This document shows positions 30,196 through 40,534 of a stretch of DNA of 64,000 nt, piece by piece. Source of the DNA: Closterium sp. NIES-65 (Eukaryota; Streptophyta; Zygnematophyceae; Desmidiales; Closteriaceae); the NCBI GenBank assembly GCA_948144175.1, contig CANXME010000886.1:1116001-1180000 (forward strand), written 5' to 3'. The first letter of the stretch is position 1; each line of letters opens with the position of its first letter. The position numbers were made by a program, and so were the translations under genes. Under the pieces are notes generated by a model, which ran no database searches, was not told the origin of the DNA, and was given only the letters and a program-made list of their open reading frames with translations.

Positions 30196-30408
30196 CGGGG
30201 ATTGAGGAGGAGTTGAGAGTTGTGCCTGGGATGGGGGAGTTCGGAGACAGGGATGGGGGAGTTCGGAGACAGGTACTTTGGCACAGAGGAGGGGGATGAT
30301 GGGAGGGTTGATGATGGGGATGGTGATGGGGATGGGGATGGGGATGGGGATGGGGATGGGGATGGTGATGGTGACGGTGATGGTGATGGCGATGGTGATG
30401 GCAGGCAA
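30196..30408 (+). repeat. Tail shadows of exon 14 and GATGGG minisatellite
   Basis: After the stop, the exon segment encoding [18 protein letters not shown] is repeated once fully and once partly (30196-30320). It is followed by (GATGGG)n/(GATGGT)n to about 30408. The acidic GD tail of the protein probably comes from the same slippage-prone sequence. Confidence 0.85.
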
Positions 30409-30757
30409 TGCTTTTGAGCTTGGTGAGGAGCGACGAAGGAGGGGAGGGAGAGGAGAAATGTGGAGCCCTTGTTGCTTCCAATGCTGCTGTGGCTGTTAGT
30501 GCTGCCAGTGCCAGTAATACCGGTAGTCCCGGTTTTAACCATTGGGACAGCATAAACATGATTTGTTCAACAGGAAAAATAAACGAAAGCTGTTGTCCTA
30601 TCATATGGTAGTAGCTTATCCATCGCTGTCAACTGGGAATGTGCTTTCCCTAAAGGCCCGGTGGTCAGTCAGACCATGTCTTGCACAGTCATACATACGT
30701 CAGGTTGAACAAACAAGAAATAAATTAACGAGCAATCAAAACCGAGCATATCATTGA
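30409..30757 (+). other. 3-prime flank of the kinase gene
   Basis: No gene. AATAAA-like polyadenylation signals are seen at about 30578 and 30718, suitable for the kinase transcript. The right end AAAGC (30758-30762) is the target duplication of the next element. Confidence 0.5.
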
Positions 30758-30762
30758 AAAGC

Positions 30763-31094
30763 TGTTACGAGTGCAATTGAGTGAACGAGTGAGAATTGCA
30801 CTATCGAAGCAAGAGTCCAATGGGCGAAGGGTATGAGCGAAGAATATATAGCGAAACTACAGTGGTAACGGTAATGGTCGCGCGACGAGCCTGGGACCGA
30901 GGTTGGGAACGTGTCGAAGCGTAGGCCCGGAGCGCGGGTTACCAGCCGAGCCGTGAGGTCGGGATGCGATGTGCGAAAATGGCGGGATGATGAATGATGC
31001 GATGGTTGTGAGTGGTAACGGTGCTGACTGAGGTGCTACAGTGATGTACGCGTTGAGCAGAGATGCGAAGTAAGGAAAAGGGAATTTCCTTACA
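30763..31094 (-). repeat. Chromovirus 3-prime LTR
   Basis: 332 bases, nearly identical to 35970-36300. The visible differences are GTGAG/GCGAG, AAGGGT/AAGGT and GACCGAG/GACTGAG. Confidence 0.95.
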
Positions 31095-31121
31095 CTACCC
31101 CCCCCTCCTAAAAGGTCCTCC

Positions 31122-32006
31122 TTACGAAAGCGCGAGGGCGTCTTTGAAGTTTCGGCTGCGTAGATAGTCGGTGACGACAGGGTGGTTTTCAATTCTGTCC
31201 AGGGGAACCCAGTTGTCCTCGGTGGGTGTACGATCTTTCCAGCGAATCAGAAACTCAACTTTTCGGGCCCCTCGAGGGTCGCGAACTCTGTGGCTCAAGA
31301 TTTTGTCGGGGGTGATGACTGGTTCGGTTGGTGGTCGTGACATGCTGGATGGTCGATGTCGTGGGAGTTGGCTGGTGGATGGTACGTAAGGGCGAAGCAG
31401 GCTGACGTGGAACGAGGGGCTGACGTACCAGTCAGCAGGAAGGAGGAGGTGCGCGGTGACAGGTGTGATCATGTGACTGATTCGAAATGGCCCACAGTAT
31501 CGAGGGCGGAGTTTGGGAGTGATGGGCAGGCGGAGGTTCTGAGTGTCGAGTAAAACGAGGTCGTCGGACTGATAAGTGACGGGTCTGCGGTGGCGATCGG
31601 CGTTGCGTTTAGCGATGATATTTGATTTTTTAATTGCTTCTGCTGCCCTGGTCCGTGCTGCTTGCAAAATCTCGGCGAACTGTTGTGCGCGTGGAACGGG
31701 ATTGTCGGGGTTTGGTGTCATGGGTACTGTTGGGTTATGTCCGTAATTCAAGTAGAATGGCGACTGTTGGGTCGTGGCAGATGGCGCGTTGTTGTATGCG
31801 AACTCGATGAGAGGCAGCTGCTGCTCCCACGTGTTTGGATCGTCACACGTGGCTCGAATGAGTTGCTCCATAGTCTGGTTTGTCCGTTCTGTCTGTCCGT
31901 CGGTTTCGGGGTGATACGATGAACTGAATTGAAGTCGCGTGCCGAACTGCTGCCACAGGTTCCGCCAGAAATTACTGGTAAACTTCGTGTCCCTGTCGCT
32001 GATGAT
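31122..32006 (-). pseudogene. Chromovirus integrase end and chromodomain
   Basis: Continues the integrase after the in-frame TGA at 32007-32009. It carries the second catalytic Asp (SDRDTKF) and the Glu region ([13 protein letters not shown]), then the GPY-like region (YCGPFRI) and a C-terminal chromodomain ([17 protein letters not shown], about residues 210-226 of the 31871-31122 frame). Chromodomains of this class steer integration towards methylated histone H3 heterochromatin; that role is family knowledge. Confidence 0.88.
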
Positions 32007-33313
32007 TCACGCTGGTATCCCGTGCAGTCGAACGACGGTGGCGATGAAGAGTCGGGCTGTTTCCTCGGCTGTGATTGATTTCGTGCATGCTGCGAAATGT
32101 GCCATTTTCGTTAGTCGATCGACGACGACCAGGATCGCGTCATTCCCACTCGCCCCGGCCGGTAACCCCGTGACGAAGTCCATCGTCACCTGCTGCCAAG
32201 CACGCTCTGGAGGTGGGATTGGTTGTAATTGTCCTGCCGGCCGCTTCCTGGTTGACTTCATGAGTTGGCAAGTGGGACACGATGCCACGTGTCGTTGCAC
32301 GTCGGTCAACATTTCCGGCCAGTAATAGTACCGCTGCAGCTGCTGCCGTGTTTTTTCTACTCCGAAATGTCCCGAGGTAACTCCGTCGTGTGCCTCCTGT
32401 AACAGTAGTTCCCGTAGTAGCGTGTACCCTGGTACCCAGATGCGGTCGGATCCAGCTTTTACGTAATAGGCTCCCTTGGCTGCTGCGAATTGCTGTGAAT
32501 TTCCTCCTGTGAAGAATGGGTCTGTTTGATATCCGTGGGTAAATACTCCTGTCAGTAACGGGCTGGTCTGGGCGAGTAGTATCGCATGTATTTGGGCAGT
32601 GGGGCGGGTCAGTGCGCCGGCGATATTCGAGGCTCCTTTTTTATATGTGACCGTATAGTGGAAATTCGATTCGAGGAAGTCGAGCCACCGAATCTGTCGT
32701 GGGTTGAGGTGGGGCTGTGCGAGAAGGTACTGTAGGGATCGATGGTCTGTCCGTACTGTCACGTCTGCGCCGGTCAAGTAGCAACGCCACACTTTGAATG
32801 CATGCACGATCGCGAGCATTTCGCGGTCGTGTATCGGGTAATTTCGCTCAGGTGGATGTTGCTTGCGTGATTCGTAGGCGATGGGTTGGAGGCCGTTGCC
32901 GAAGTCCTGTAACAGTACGGCTCCGATGGCGATGTCACTCGCGTCTGTAACAACTTCGAAGGGGCGGTGTGGGTCAGCGATGCGTAGGACGGGTGGTGAA
33001 CAGAGAACATTTTTCAGGGCAGAGAAGGCAGCATGCTCTTTCTCCCCCCACGTAAAAGGGACCCCCTTACGCAGTAAATCAGTGAGCGGGGCTGTTAAGC
33101 GTGCCATGTCGGGGACGAACCGACGAACGTAATTAACAAACCCTAAAAAACTCTGTAGTTCCGTGATGTTCGTCGGGGGATGCCACGCTTTTACGGTATC
33201 CAGCTTCTTAGGGTCTATCTCAACCCCAGCCTCCGAAATGACGTGACCTAAAAACTCTAGCCTGTCCCGAAAAAACTCGCACTTGGAGCCCTTGGTGAGT
33301 AACCGATGTGCCT
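32007..33313 (-). pseudogene. Chromovirus RNase H and integrase N-terminal half
   Basis: After a frameshift at about 33314 the frame reads through SFLGFVNYVRRFVPDM (end of reverse transcriptase). It continues to RNase H (VTDASDIAIGAVL, IHDREMLAIVHA, VRTDHRSLQYL), then the integrase HHCC finger (HDGVTSGHFGVEKT and CPTCQ) and the first catalytic Asp (VTMDFVTGLP). It ends at a TGA at 32007 that interrupts the integrase core. Confidence 0.88.
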
Positions 33314-34408
33314 CTAAATTTTAAAAACTGCTTCGAGATCTACTAAGTGCTGCTGCTGGTCCCGACTGTAAACGAGGATGTCGTCGAGGTAAACTATGAC
33401 GCATTTATCTAAAAGTGGCCTAAACGCCTCGTTCATGGTCATCTGAAATGTTGCAGGCGCGTTGGTCAGCCCGAAAGGCATCACCGTGTACTCGAATGAC
33501 CCGTACCTAGTCCTAAATGCTGTCTTGGCGCAGTCCGATGGTTCGACCCGAATTTGATGGTAACCTCCCCGTAAGTCTATTTTCGAAAATACTCGTGCGG
33601 TTCGCAGCTGGTCAATCAGTTCGTCGGCGCGGGGGATGGGGTATCGTGATTTTACTGTTATCCTGTTAAGCGCTCGGTAGTCGATGCACATGCGAAACCC
33701 CCCGTCTTTTTTCGGTGTGAACAGTATCGGTGCGGCGAACGGTGACGAGCTCGGTCGGATAAACTGCTTCTCTAACAGGTAATCTAACTGCTTCCTTAGC
33801 TCGTCGAGCTCGGGCTGTGTCAGTCGAAATTGGCGCTGTACAGTTGGCTGTGCCCCCGGTTCTAACTCGATCCTATGGTCATGCGCCCGCTGAGGTGGCA
33901 GCCCTTGCGGTAAGTCATCCGGAAAGATACCCGGGAACCGTTTCAGTAGTGCCTGTAGTTCGGGTGGTACGGCTGCCAACAGTTTCTGCAAATCACTCGG
34001 CCGGTCCTCTTTTTCCACTAATGCGATATCCACTGCGTACACGTCAGCTCCAGCAGCGACAGCCCGTTTCATCGTGATGGCGTTGACCTGGACCGTCGAA
34101 GACTCGGGTGGCTGCTAGCGAGGTAGGACGACCCAGTTACCACTACTTCGCACTGTGCAGCTACCCGTCGTCCAGTCAATTCGTGGGTTATACCGTCGCA
34201 GCCAATCACGTCCCAATAAAATGTCGTGCCCATCCAGTGTCGTTGCGAGCATTTCCTGTGTAAACCCGAAGTTCCCTCCGCAGCGGACCTTTACTCTCTC
34301 CACCTTTTCCCGTATAGCCAGCGGCGTGCCGTCGACTAAGCGTGCATCTATCTCAGGTAAGCATCGGTTAAGTGTTAACTGTAATTTCCGTGCGGTTGCG
34401 GTATTAAC
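33314..34408 (-). pseudogene. Chromovirus protease and reverse transcriptase
   Basis: The protease flap/core region (ILLGRDWLRRYNPRIDW) is at about 34180-34230, cut off from its active site by an in-frame TAA (34409-34411) and followed by a TAG (34115-34117). The reverse transcriptase from 34072 has [39 protein letters not shown] and the catalytic YLDD, then a stop at 33314-33316 caused by a one-base shift. Confidence 0.9.
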
Positions 34409-34717
34409 TTAGCTGTGACTTGCTCCTCCGTCAATAAAAATCTTCACTGCTGCTCCCTGTATTTTCCCGTAGATTAGTACCGGGCAATCCATCGCTGTAC
34501 CCTCCTTATTCATCCGAGCCCGATCGATGGCATGAATCGGTACTGTGACTCGGTGAGGGTCGGTGTGGTTGGGCGAGCAGGCAGTCTCGTCAGTAGTTGG
34601 CCCAACTTCTACTGACTGCTGGCGTTTCCCTGCCTCTGAGACTCCCTCCCCTGCTCTGCTCCTCGGCGCCTCAGCTCCTCTGGGCATTCGCTCTTGCGAT
34701 GGCCCGGCCTGTTGCAA
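34409..34717 (-). pseudogene. Chromovirus protease active-site segment
   Basis: Contains FIDGGASHS, an aspartic protease motif in which the usual DSGAS Ser is Gly (DGGAS), directly before the TAA. The same frame continues on the other side of the stop. It overlaps the end of gag by about 100 bases in a different frame, as expected for a gag-pol shift. Confidence 0.8.
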
Positions 34718-35853
34718 GCAAAGCAGCGCCCCTTAAACGGTGCGGCAGCTGCATTCGTTGCGACGGCGTGTACAGTGGCATGCTCGGTCGGTCCCCGAGG
34801 ACGATGTCCGTAATAGGACCCCAGTCTCGGTCGGCGTAGAATGTCGATCTTCTCGGCGAGCGCGAGAATCTCGTTGAAGTTAGAGAGTCCGCGCAGCATT
34901 ATCTCGTGCGAGATGTCCGGCTTCAGCCCTCCGACGTAACGGTCCACCCGCTCCGCTTCGTGCATGTAGCCGACCTGCTCGCAAAGTGCGAGAAAACCGC
35001 TGGTATAGTCTTGAACTGACCCGAGCTGGCGCCAAGTGCGCAGTTTCTGACGCGCCGAAATTGAAGCCGCGATCGGCTCAAAACGCGCCCGAAGTCCTGG
35101 GCACCACGCATCCCACGTGCTGTATTGGGCGGTCTCGCAGAACGAACTCCAGGTGACAGCTGGACCCGAGGGCCCTTCCTCGTGCGACGGTGGCTCGTTG
35201 GCGCGTGGCGACGTCACGATGACTCGCCACAAGTCCATGGCGGGGCCTCTTAGCAGTGAAACCGCATACCGGATCTTTGCGGCGTCCGACTCGACGTAAT
35301 TGGCGTCGAAGAAAACGTTCATCGTGAAGACCCACGATTGAACTGTCGGACCGCCGCGTTGACTTGGGTCGAAGCAGGGCGGGCGTTGCGGCTTGAGCGG
35401 CATTGGTGCCATGTTGGGTTGTTCGCCACTTGTCGCCGCAAATTCCACGTGCCGACGGACTTCTCGAGGCTCCCGTGGGCTTGGTGCGATCCTGTTTCCT
35501 CCCATGCCAGGCATCAGCTGGGCGGCGCCCTCACTGGCTGCGCCTGAGCGTTGTCCCGTGCTGTCGTGTTGTGTTGGTGTGCCGGACGAGATGATGATCG
35601 GCTCATCCGAACATGCAGATGCGTTTGTTGGTGCGTGGGATGTCGTCGGTACGTTCATCGTGGATTGTTGACGGGCGGAGTCGCGTTCCGCCGTGAGGGT
35701 CGCGATTTCAAGCGCCGAATCCTCCAGTTGACGCACGAGACGATCAAGTTGCTCCTGCGTCAATGTGGCGAGCGTGAAATCGGCCATGGCGGGGGTGTCA
35801 GGCAAGCTCAGCGAGAGCCTCGGTCGTGGCCGTGCGTGCTTGCGAGAGAGCAC
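34609..35853 (-). CDS. gag: Chromovirus gag
   Basis: 414 residues, intact. It has a retrotransposon gag domain in the middle (QSWVFTMNVFFDANYVES, TWRQLGSVQDYTSGFLALCE, then YVGGLKPDI) and a single CCHC zinc knuckle near the C-terminus (CFACNRPGHRKSEC). It packages element RNA into virus-like particles. It is the only intact frame of this element and could still act in trans with other copies. Confidence 0.9.
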   Translation of the reverse strand: MLSRKHARPRPRLSLSLPDTPAMADFTLATLTQEQLDRLVRQLEDSALEIATLTAERDSARQQSTMNVPTTSHAPTNASACSDEPIIISSGTPTQHDSTGQRSGAASEGAAQLMPGMGGNRIAPSPREPREVRRHVEFAATSGEQPNMAPMPLKPQRPPCFDPSQRGGPTVQSWVFTMNVFFDANYVESDAAKIRYAVSLLRGPAMDLWRVIVTSPRANEPPSHEEGPSGPAVTWSSFCETAQYSTWDAWCPGLRARFEPIAASISARQKLRTWRQLGSVQDYTSGFLALCEQVGYMHEAERVDRYVGGLKPDISHEIMLRGLSNFNEILALAEKIDILRRPRLGSYYGHRPRGPTEHATVHAVATNAAAAPFKGRCFACNRPGHRKSECPEELRRRGAEQGRESQRQGNASSQ

Positions 35854-35969
35854 TACGAGCGGCGGTGCTATATCGCTGAGAGACGTCTACCCCCCCCAAA
35901 ATTTGAGATAGTGGGGAAGTGAAAGTGTGGATGCGGTCCGAGATGGGATCGTAGGCTCTGAATACCAAG

Positions 35970-36300
35970 TGTTACGAGTGCAATTGAGTGAACGAGCGAG
36001 AATTGCACTATCGAAGCAAGAGTCCAATGGGCGAAGGTATGAGCGAAGAATATATAGCGAAACTACAGTGGTAACGGTAATGGTCGCGCGACGAGCCTGG
36101 GACTGAGGTTGGGAACGTGTCGAAGCGTAGGCCCGGAGCGCGGGTTACCAGCCGAGCCGTGAGGTCGGGATGCGATGTGCGAAAATGGCGGGATGATGAA
36201 TGATGCGATGGTTGTGAGTGGTAACGGTGCTGACTGAGGTGCTACAGTGATGTACGCGTTGAGCAGAGATGCGAAGTAAGGAAAAGGGAATTTCCTTACA
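35970..36300 (-). repeat. Chromovirus 5-prime LTR with promoter
   Basis: 331 bases. A TATATA at 36051-36056, read on the minus strand, is a plausible core promoter. The primer binding site lies just inside at 35954-35967. Confidence 0.9.
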
Positions 36301-36305
36301 AAAGC

Positions 36306-37174
36306 ATATCACCATCTTAGGAGGTGCGATGACCAGCTGAACACTGACTGGCTGCATATTAGCGCATTAACATCTGCCATCAAACCAACAAACCTGGAGC
36401 ATGAACAGAAATCCCGTCTGAACATACGTTCAGTACAGTACTCACGACAAGGGAAAATCGATGACCAGACACGAGACGAGACATGCTTCCGTACTGCATC
36501 AGTGTTACTGTCGTGATGCAGAAATCGTCTTGCGCGAGAGTACTCGCGAAACTCGTTGACGTTCGCTCGTTCGTCGTCAGCTGACAGTTGTTGCCAGGTT
36601 GTCTTGTCCACATGACCAGGGGTATTCCTTCCTCTGACCAGTCAAAAACTGTCGGCGCTGTGTTGATGTAGTTTTGTCAATGTTTCCCTGCCCGACATCT
36701 ACACATCAAATCCTGAAGATGAAAATTGCTGGGGGATTGTACATTCAAATTGACACTTATACTAGGGTACCAATCAGTTCAAAGGAGTGGTACGTAAACA
36801 ATCTCTTGTTTCGGGCAGAGCCTGAATGTCGAAACGATGTTCCTGCTGTGCTGAAAAACGACGACTTCTTTGTGAAAGAAAATTCCTCCCAATCTTTCCT
36901 GGGGTTGGTTGGTCTCCGCGGACCGCGACCCACACTGTTCAGTGGTCTGACCAGTCTGCCTCTCACACTTCCGCCTAGGCTCTGCGCAGCGCGACCTTGG
37001 CTGTGTGTGCGCCAACTGAGAATTGCTCTCAAGTCTACTGGACAAATACCTGCACGCATTCCCTCATTCACCAGCAGAACGCATTTGAGCATCCTTTTAC
37101 ACACGCCCTGCACTCGTAGCTTCCCTCGAAAATCGACTGTTCTTGGCGTAACTTGCTTCGATCGTCAGACACGA
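36306..37174. other. Intergenic region, no gene recognised
   Basis: An open frame of 167 codons (36674-37177, plus) resembles nothing I know and is probably upstream sequence of the glycine-rich protein gene. Confidence 0.4.
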
Positions 37175-38528
37175 TGACGCGCGCCGGTCTTATCCCTCTC
37201 CTCGTCCTGCTCCTCGTCGCGCCTGGTATGCTCGTAGCTCAGAAAAACTCGTCTACTAAATTGGTCCAGTGGACGCCGACTTCCCAGCCTTCCTTGTTTG
37301 AATTAAAGTAGTTGGCCGGCGCTCCCTTTCCTTGAATGTCAGACGCGTTACTTCGGGTGTCAATGTGTCATTACGATCTTAACGCGTCAACTTGCAACAT
37401 CTGATCTGTTTTTTTCTTGCGCTGCCTGCGCAGTTCTCGGTCACGGGGGTGGCGGTGGTTTCGGCGGCGGAGGCCGCGGCGGAAGGGGTCCCCACGGCCC
37501 GCCGATCGACGCGTCCGTCACCGGAAATCTCACAGGTGCGACGAGTGCACCATCTAGCACGGTTCAGTCCGCCAGATTCGTTCATCCCGTCACAATGCGA
37601 TCCCGAATACATTTTTTTCTGGAATTTCCGTTCACTATTGGATGCCAAACGTGCGCTGGTCTCTTTCCGCCCCTCCCCGGAACCCCCACTCCCCCCTCCC
37701 CTTCTTCCCCCACCGCCCCCCTTCTTCCCCCTCCCTCGCCCCTTCGTACCATCCGCAGGTCGCGTGGGCGCCTGGGTCTCTAACTGCACGACGGACATCG
37801 GAGCGACTCGCGGCAAGTTCCTGCTCGCCGTCTTTAAGGACGAGTCGTCGGGCACGCCCGTCTACAACCTCTATTTCGACGCGGATCTTGACGAGTACAG
37901 CGGAACCGCGCCCGACACGATCAACATCGTGCAAGGCGCGGCGTGTGACTCCACCGCCACCGCCGCCCTCACTCTGCCGTCCACCGGCTGGACCACACAG
38001 ACGCGCGGCGGGCGCGGCGGCTCGCACACGGAGCTGCGCGTGACGGGCACCGTGGAAGGCGCCGACGCGACGGTCGTCGAGGCGCTTCTCGCGGGCGTGC
38101 CGAACGCGACGGTGACGCAGAACGTGTTCACCAAGGTGATCAACGGCGCGAAGCAGGGCTTCCAGAACGCCTTCGGCGGACGCCGCCGCGGGCGCGAGCT
38201 CGCGGGGAACAGCGCGGGGAAGCTGACGCAGCAGTTCCTGAAGCGCCAGCGCCAGCGCCTCGCGTGGATGGGCGCGAAGACCAAGGCGCTGTTCGCGACG
38301 TTCATCGGGACCACCGACACCACGACTGATTCGCCGTACGCTGTCATTTTTACCGACAGCACGACCGGCAACTCCTGGAGCGCCGCGCTCACTGGGAACT
38401 TCGGCAAGTGCGGCGGTCGTGGCGGGCGTGGTGGCAACGGGCCTGACGGTGACAGCGATGGTCCTGGTGGCGCTGGTGGCCGTGGTGGCCGTGGTGGCCG
38501 TGGTGGTGGCCGTGGTGGTGGCTATTAG
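37175..38528 (+). CDS. Secreted glycine-rich protein, three exons
   Basis: Proposed exons: 37175-37225, 37434-37535 and 37759-38528, with GT-AG introns. Exon 2 reads LGHGGGGGFGGGGRGGRGP and then IDASVTGNLTG. Exon 3 has a domain of about 150 residues with GRVGAWVSNCTTDIG, FLLAVFKDES, YFDADLDEYSGT, DTINIVQGAACDST and TLPSTGW, vaguely like a CHRD module. It is followed by a basic stretch and a GRGGRGG tail. The frame that fits exon 2 gives LVLLLVAP, a good signal-peptide core, but the ATG at 37175 is in another frame. One base seems to be missing in CCCTCTCTCGTCC near 37200, or another start exon exists. The role is unknown; cell wall or extracellular matrix is plausible. No intron copies of exons were noticed here. 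Confidence 0.65.
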
Positions 38529-39005
38529 AGTGATGCTATGAACTCAGCTGAAATGTGGGGGCGGATTTGATTCAAGCGTGGATCACGGAGAGGAGTGAAG
38601 CTAGCATGTCAGGGGAATGCGGCGTTGGGTGAGGGGGGGAATTGGGGTGGGGTTTAGAGGGGAGGGGGGAAGAGTAGGAGGTGGGGGGGGTGGGGGGGGG
38701 TCGCAGGGGGAGGGGATGCGGGGGGTTTGATCACGTGGGGTCTTCGGTCGACTTTTTGAGAAACTCGGTTATGGACGCTTCGTTATTGTCCTCTAGAGTC
38801 GACCCAAGACAACCACTTGTGTGTTTTTTTGTTGAGTGGCAGTGTTAAAGTGGGACTAAAATGAAATTTCGCTTAATACAATAGCTTGTTCACATTCTGG
38901 TATTCCAAGCGGCAGAATGCTCCAATGTTCCACTTGGACGCAAACATATGATAAAATAATCATGTTAATGTTTCAATGGCATAGAGAGATTAACACATCA
39001 GCCTC
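38529..39005 (+). other. G-rich 3-prime flank
   Basis: Between 38620 and 38725 the plus strand has many G runs (GGGGGGG, GGGG, GGGGGG, GGGGGGGG), able in principle to form G-quadruplexes. No gene. Confidence 0.6.
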
Positions 39006-39598
39006 TCACTGCTGCTTAGCTTTACTGAACCTCACCAGAAGCAGAAACGTAACCAACCGTACAAACACCCCAAAACCCAGCAGCACCGCAACATTCTCCC
39101 ACATGTCGAGCTGATTCAGAGCCAGTGTAGTCGTTAGCAGCTGAGGCCCGTCCCGCAAACATGTGCTTGTAGTGATTTTGCTATAAGGAGTACCAGCCAG
39201 CACCTGCCGCATCCCCACCATGGCCTTATTGATTCTGGTTGCATTTAAATACGGCGCCACGGGTGTATTATCAAACATTGTGCCAGCTTCCAAGTAACAG
39301 GGTCCTCCGGGCCTGGTGGGGTGATGATTCAGGAGAGAAATGGAGATTGGGGATTGGTGCTGAGGAGTGGGAGACGGTGGGGAAAGATGGTGGGGAGTGG
39401 GAGATGGTGGGGAAAGATAGTGAAGAAGTGGGAGATGGCGAGAAGTGATGCCCACATCATTCCACCCATACTCATGTCCCCAGCAAAAGGGTGCCGATTT
39501 CTCACCTGCCAAACTTGGTTGATCGTCAGCGCTTCATAAGCATACTTCATGGGCGAGAGGTAGTGCAGCCAGACCCAGCCGTCCGGGATGCCATTCCA
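39006..39598 (-). pseudogene. ABCG (half-size) transporter, last exons only
   Basis: 39598-39506 is an exon with AG acceptor and GTGAGA donor. It reads IPDGWVWLHYLSPMKYAYEA and ends INQVWQ, typical of the last extracellular loop region of ABCG/WBC transporters. The terminal exon (about 39312-39006) reads MVGMRQVLAGTPYSK and ends in a membrane span, MWENVAVLLGFGVFVRLVTF, then LLLVRFSKAKQQ. The two exons do not join in phase at the obvious sites, so a small exon or a different splice site lies between, or the gene is dead. Nothing of the ATPase domain is found upstream, where satellite DNA begins. It is probably a truncated relic. Confidence 0.7.
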
Positions 39599-39644
39599 CT
39601 GCATGCAGTGTCACCCTCAGCATACTGGTTAAACCCACTCCTCA

Positions 39645-39705
39645 CCTGCCAAACTCGTTGATCGCCCGTGCCTCATAGGCATACTTCATGACCACACCAC
39701 GACCC
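39645..39705 (-). other. Exon copy of the ABCG gene
   Basis: On the minus strand, MKYAYEARAINEFGR is followed by a GTGAGG donor. It repeats MKYAYEALTINQVWQ/GTGAGA of the exon at 39506-39598 with several changes. The DNA upstream of it does not match the rest of that exon. Confidence 0.75.
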
Positions 39706-40045
39706 GACGTGCTGTACACCCCCCTGCCCGCTACGGTTCCAACCAAGTACAGAACCTTGACCCCATCGCAGCTCTCCAACTTACTTCCCGCCATCAGCTA
39801 TTCCTCACGCTATTACTAGTAGCTATAGCTTTCGCCAGCTGGCTTCCCGTTCATGCATCCAAGGCGTTCGTTAGCAGCACCTGACGTCTATCAACGGTGC
39901 GTGCCTTAGCCCTAAAGCCTTTCCCCATCCATTCACGTTTAGTCCCTTGTTACTCGAAAATTACTAATAATATGAATGAATAAAGTCGATCAGACCGCTG
40001 TCGCAATGCGCCCACAAACCGGCGTGCCAAACAGCGCATCGCCCG
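39706..40045. other. Region without a recognisable gene
   Basis: Nothing supported; short open frames only. Confidence 0.4.
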
Positions 40046-40300
40046 ATGCATCGGGCCCGATCGTCGCGAGATGCATCGCGACGATCAGGAGCAGCCGCCG
40101 CCGCGATGCGCATTGCGGCCACCTTCGGGCCGCAAAGCGCATCGCGCCGACCGGGCCGCCGCCGCCGTGATGCGCATTGCGTCCTGCTTTTGGCCGCTCC
40201 GCGCATCGCGCCTACCAGGCCGCCGCCGTCGCAATGCGCAATGCGGCCACCCTGCCGGGCGCATTGCGACGATCCGCCACCGTGATGCGCTAACCCGCCG
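40046..40300 (+). repeat. GC-rich tandem repeat of about 64 bp
   Basis: GATGCGCATTGCG-type words recur at 40105, 40169 and, diverged, at 40232, with GCCGCCGCCG spacers. The words are themselves near self-complementary (GCGCAATGC / GCATTGCGC). Confidence 0.8.
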
Positions 40301-40534
40301 CTCAGCGAGTCGCGCCTCTCTGGCTACCGCCGAGGCCAGGGTGCCCATGCACTCTCGTCTGCTAGCCTCCCCTCTCGTGCTCTCTTGTCTCCTACCCATC
40401 TTTCCTCACTCCCTCGCATGCCGTGTCATCCCCGGCCAAAGCCTCGATTACGTCAATTCCCTCTCTCGTGCCAGGCTTTTCTTTTATGCTATCTCGTGCT
40501 TGACTGCTCTCTAGTCCCCTCTAGTTACGTTGAG

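Larger units (their letters stand above)
30763..36300 (-). mobile_element. Ty3/gypsy chromovirus, complete with LTRs
   Basis: LTRs at 30763-31094 and 35970-36300 begin TGTTACGAG and end TTTCCTTACA. They differ at only about three positions. The target duplication AAAGC lies on both sides. The primer site (TGGTATTCAGAGCC on the minus strand, at 35954-35967) resembles an initiator-Met tRNA complement. The polypurine tract (AGGAGGGGGGG) borders the left LTR at about 31095-31112. Order on the minus strand: gag, protease, reverse transcriptase, RNase H, integrase, chromodomain. Three in-frame stops and a frameshift break pol, so this copy is not autonomous although it inserted recently. Confidence 0.95.

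Noticed and set aside
37392..38528. 378-codon continuous frame starting MQHLICFFLALPAQF
   Set aside because: It reads through an intron as a Pro-rich stretch and loses the glycine-rich frame of exon 2. The spliced model explains both Gly-rich ends.
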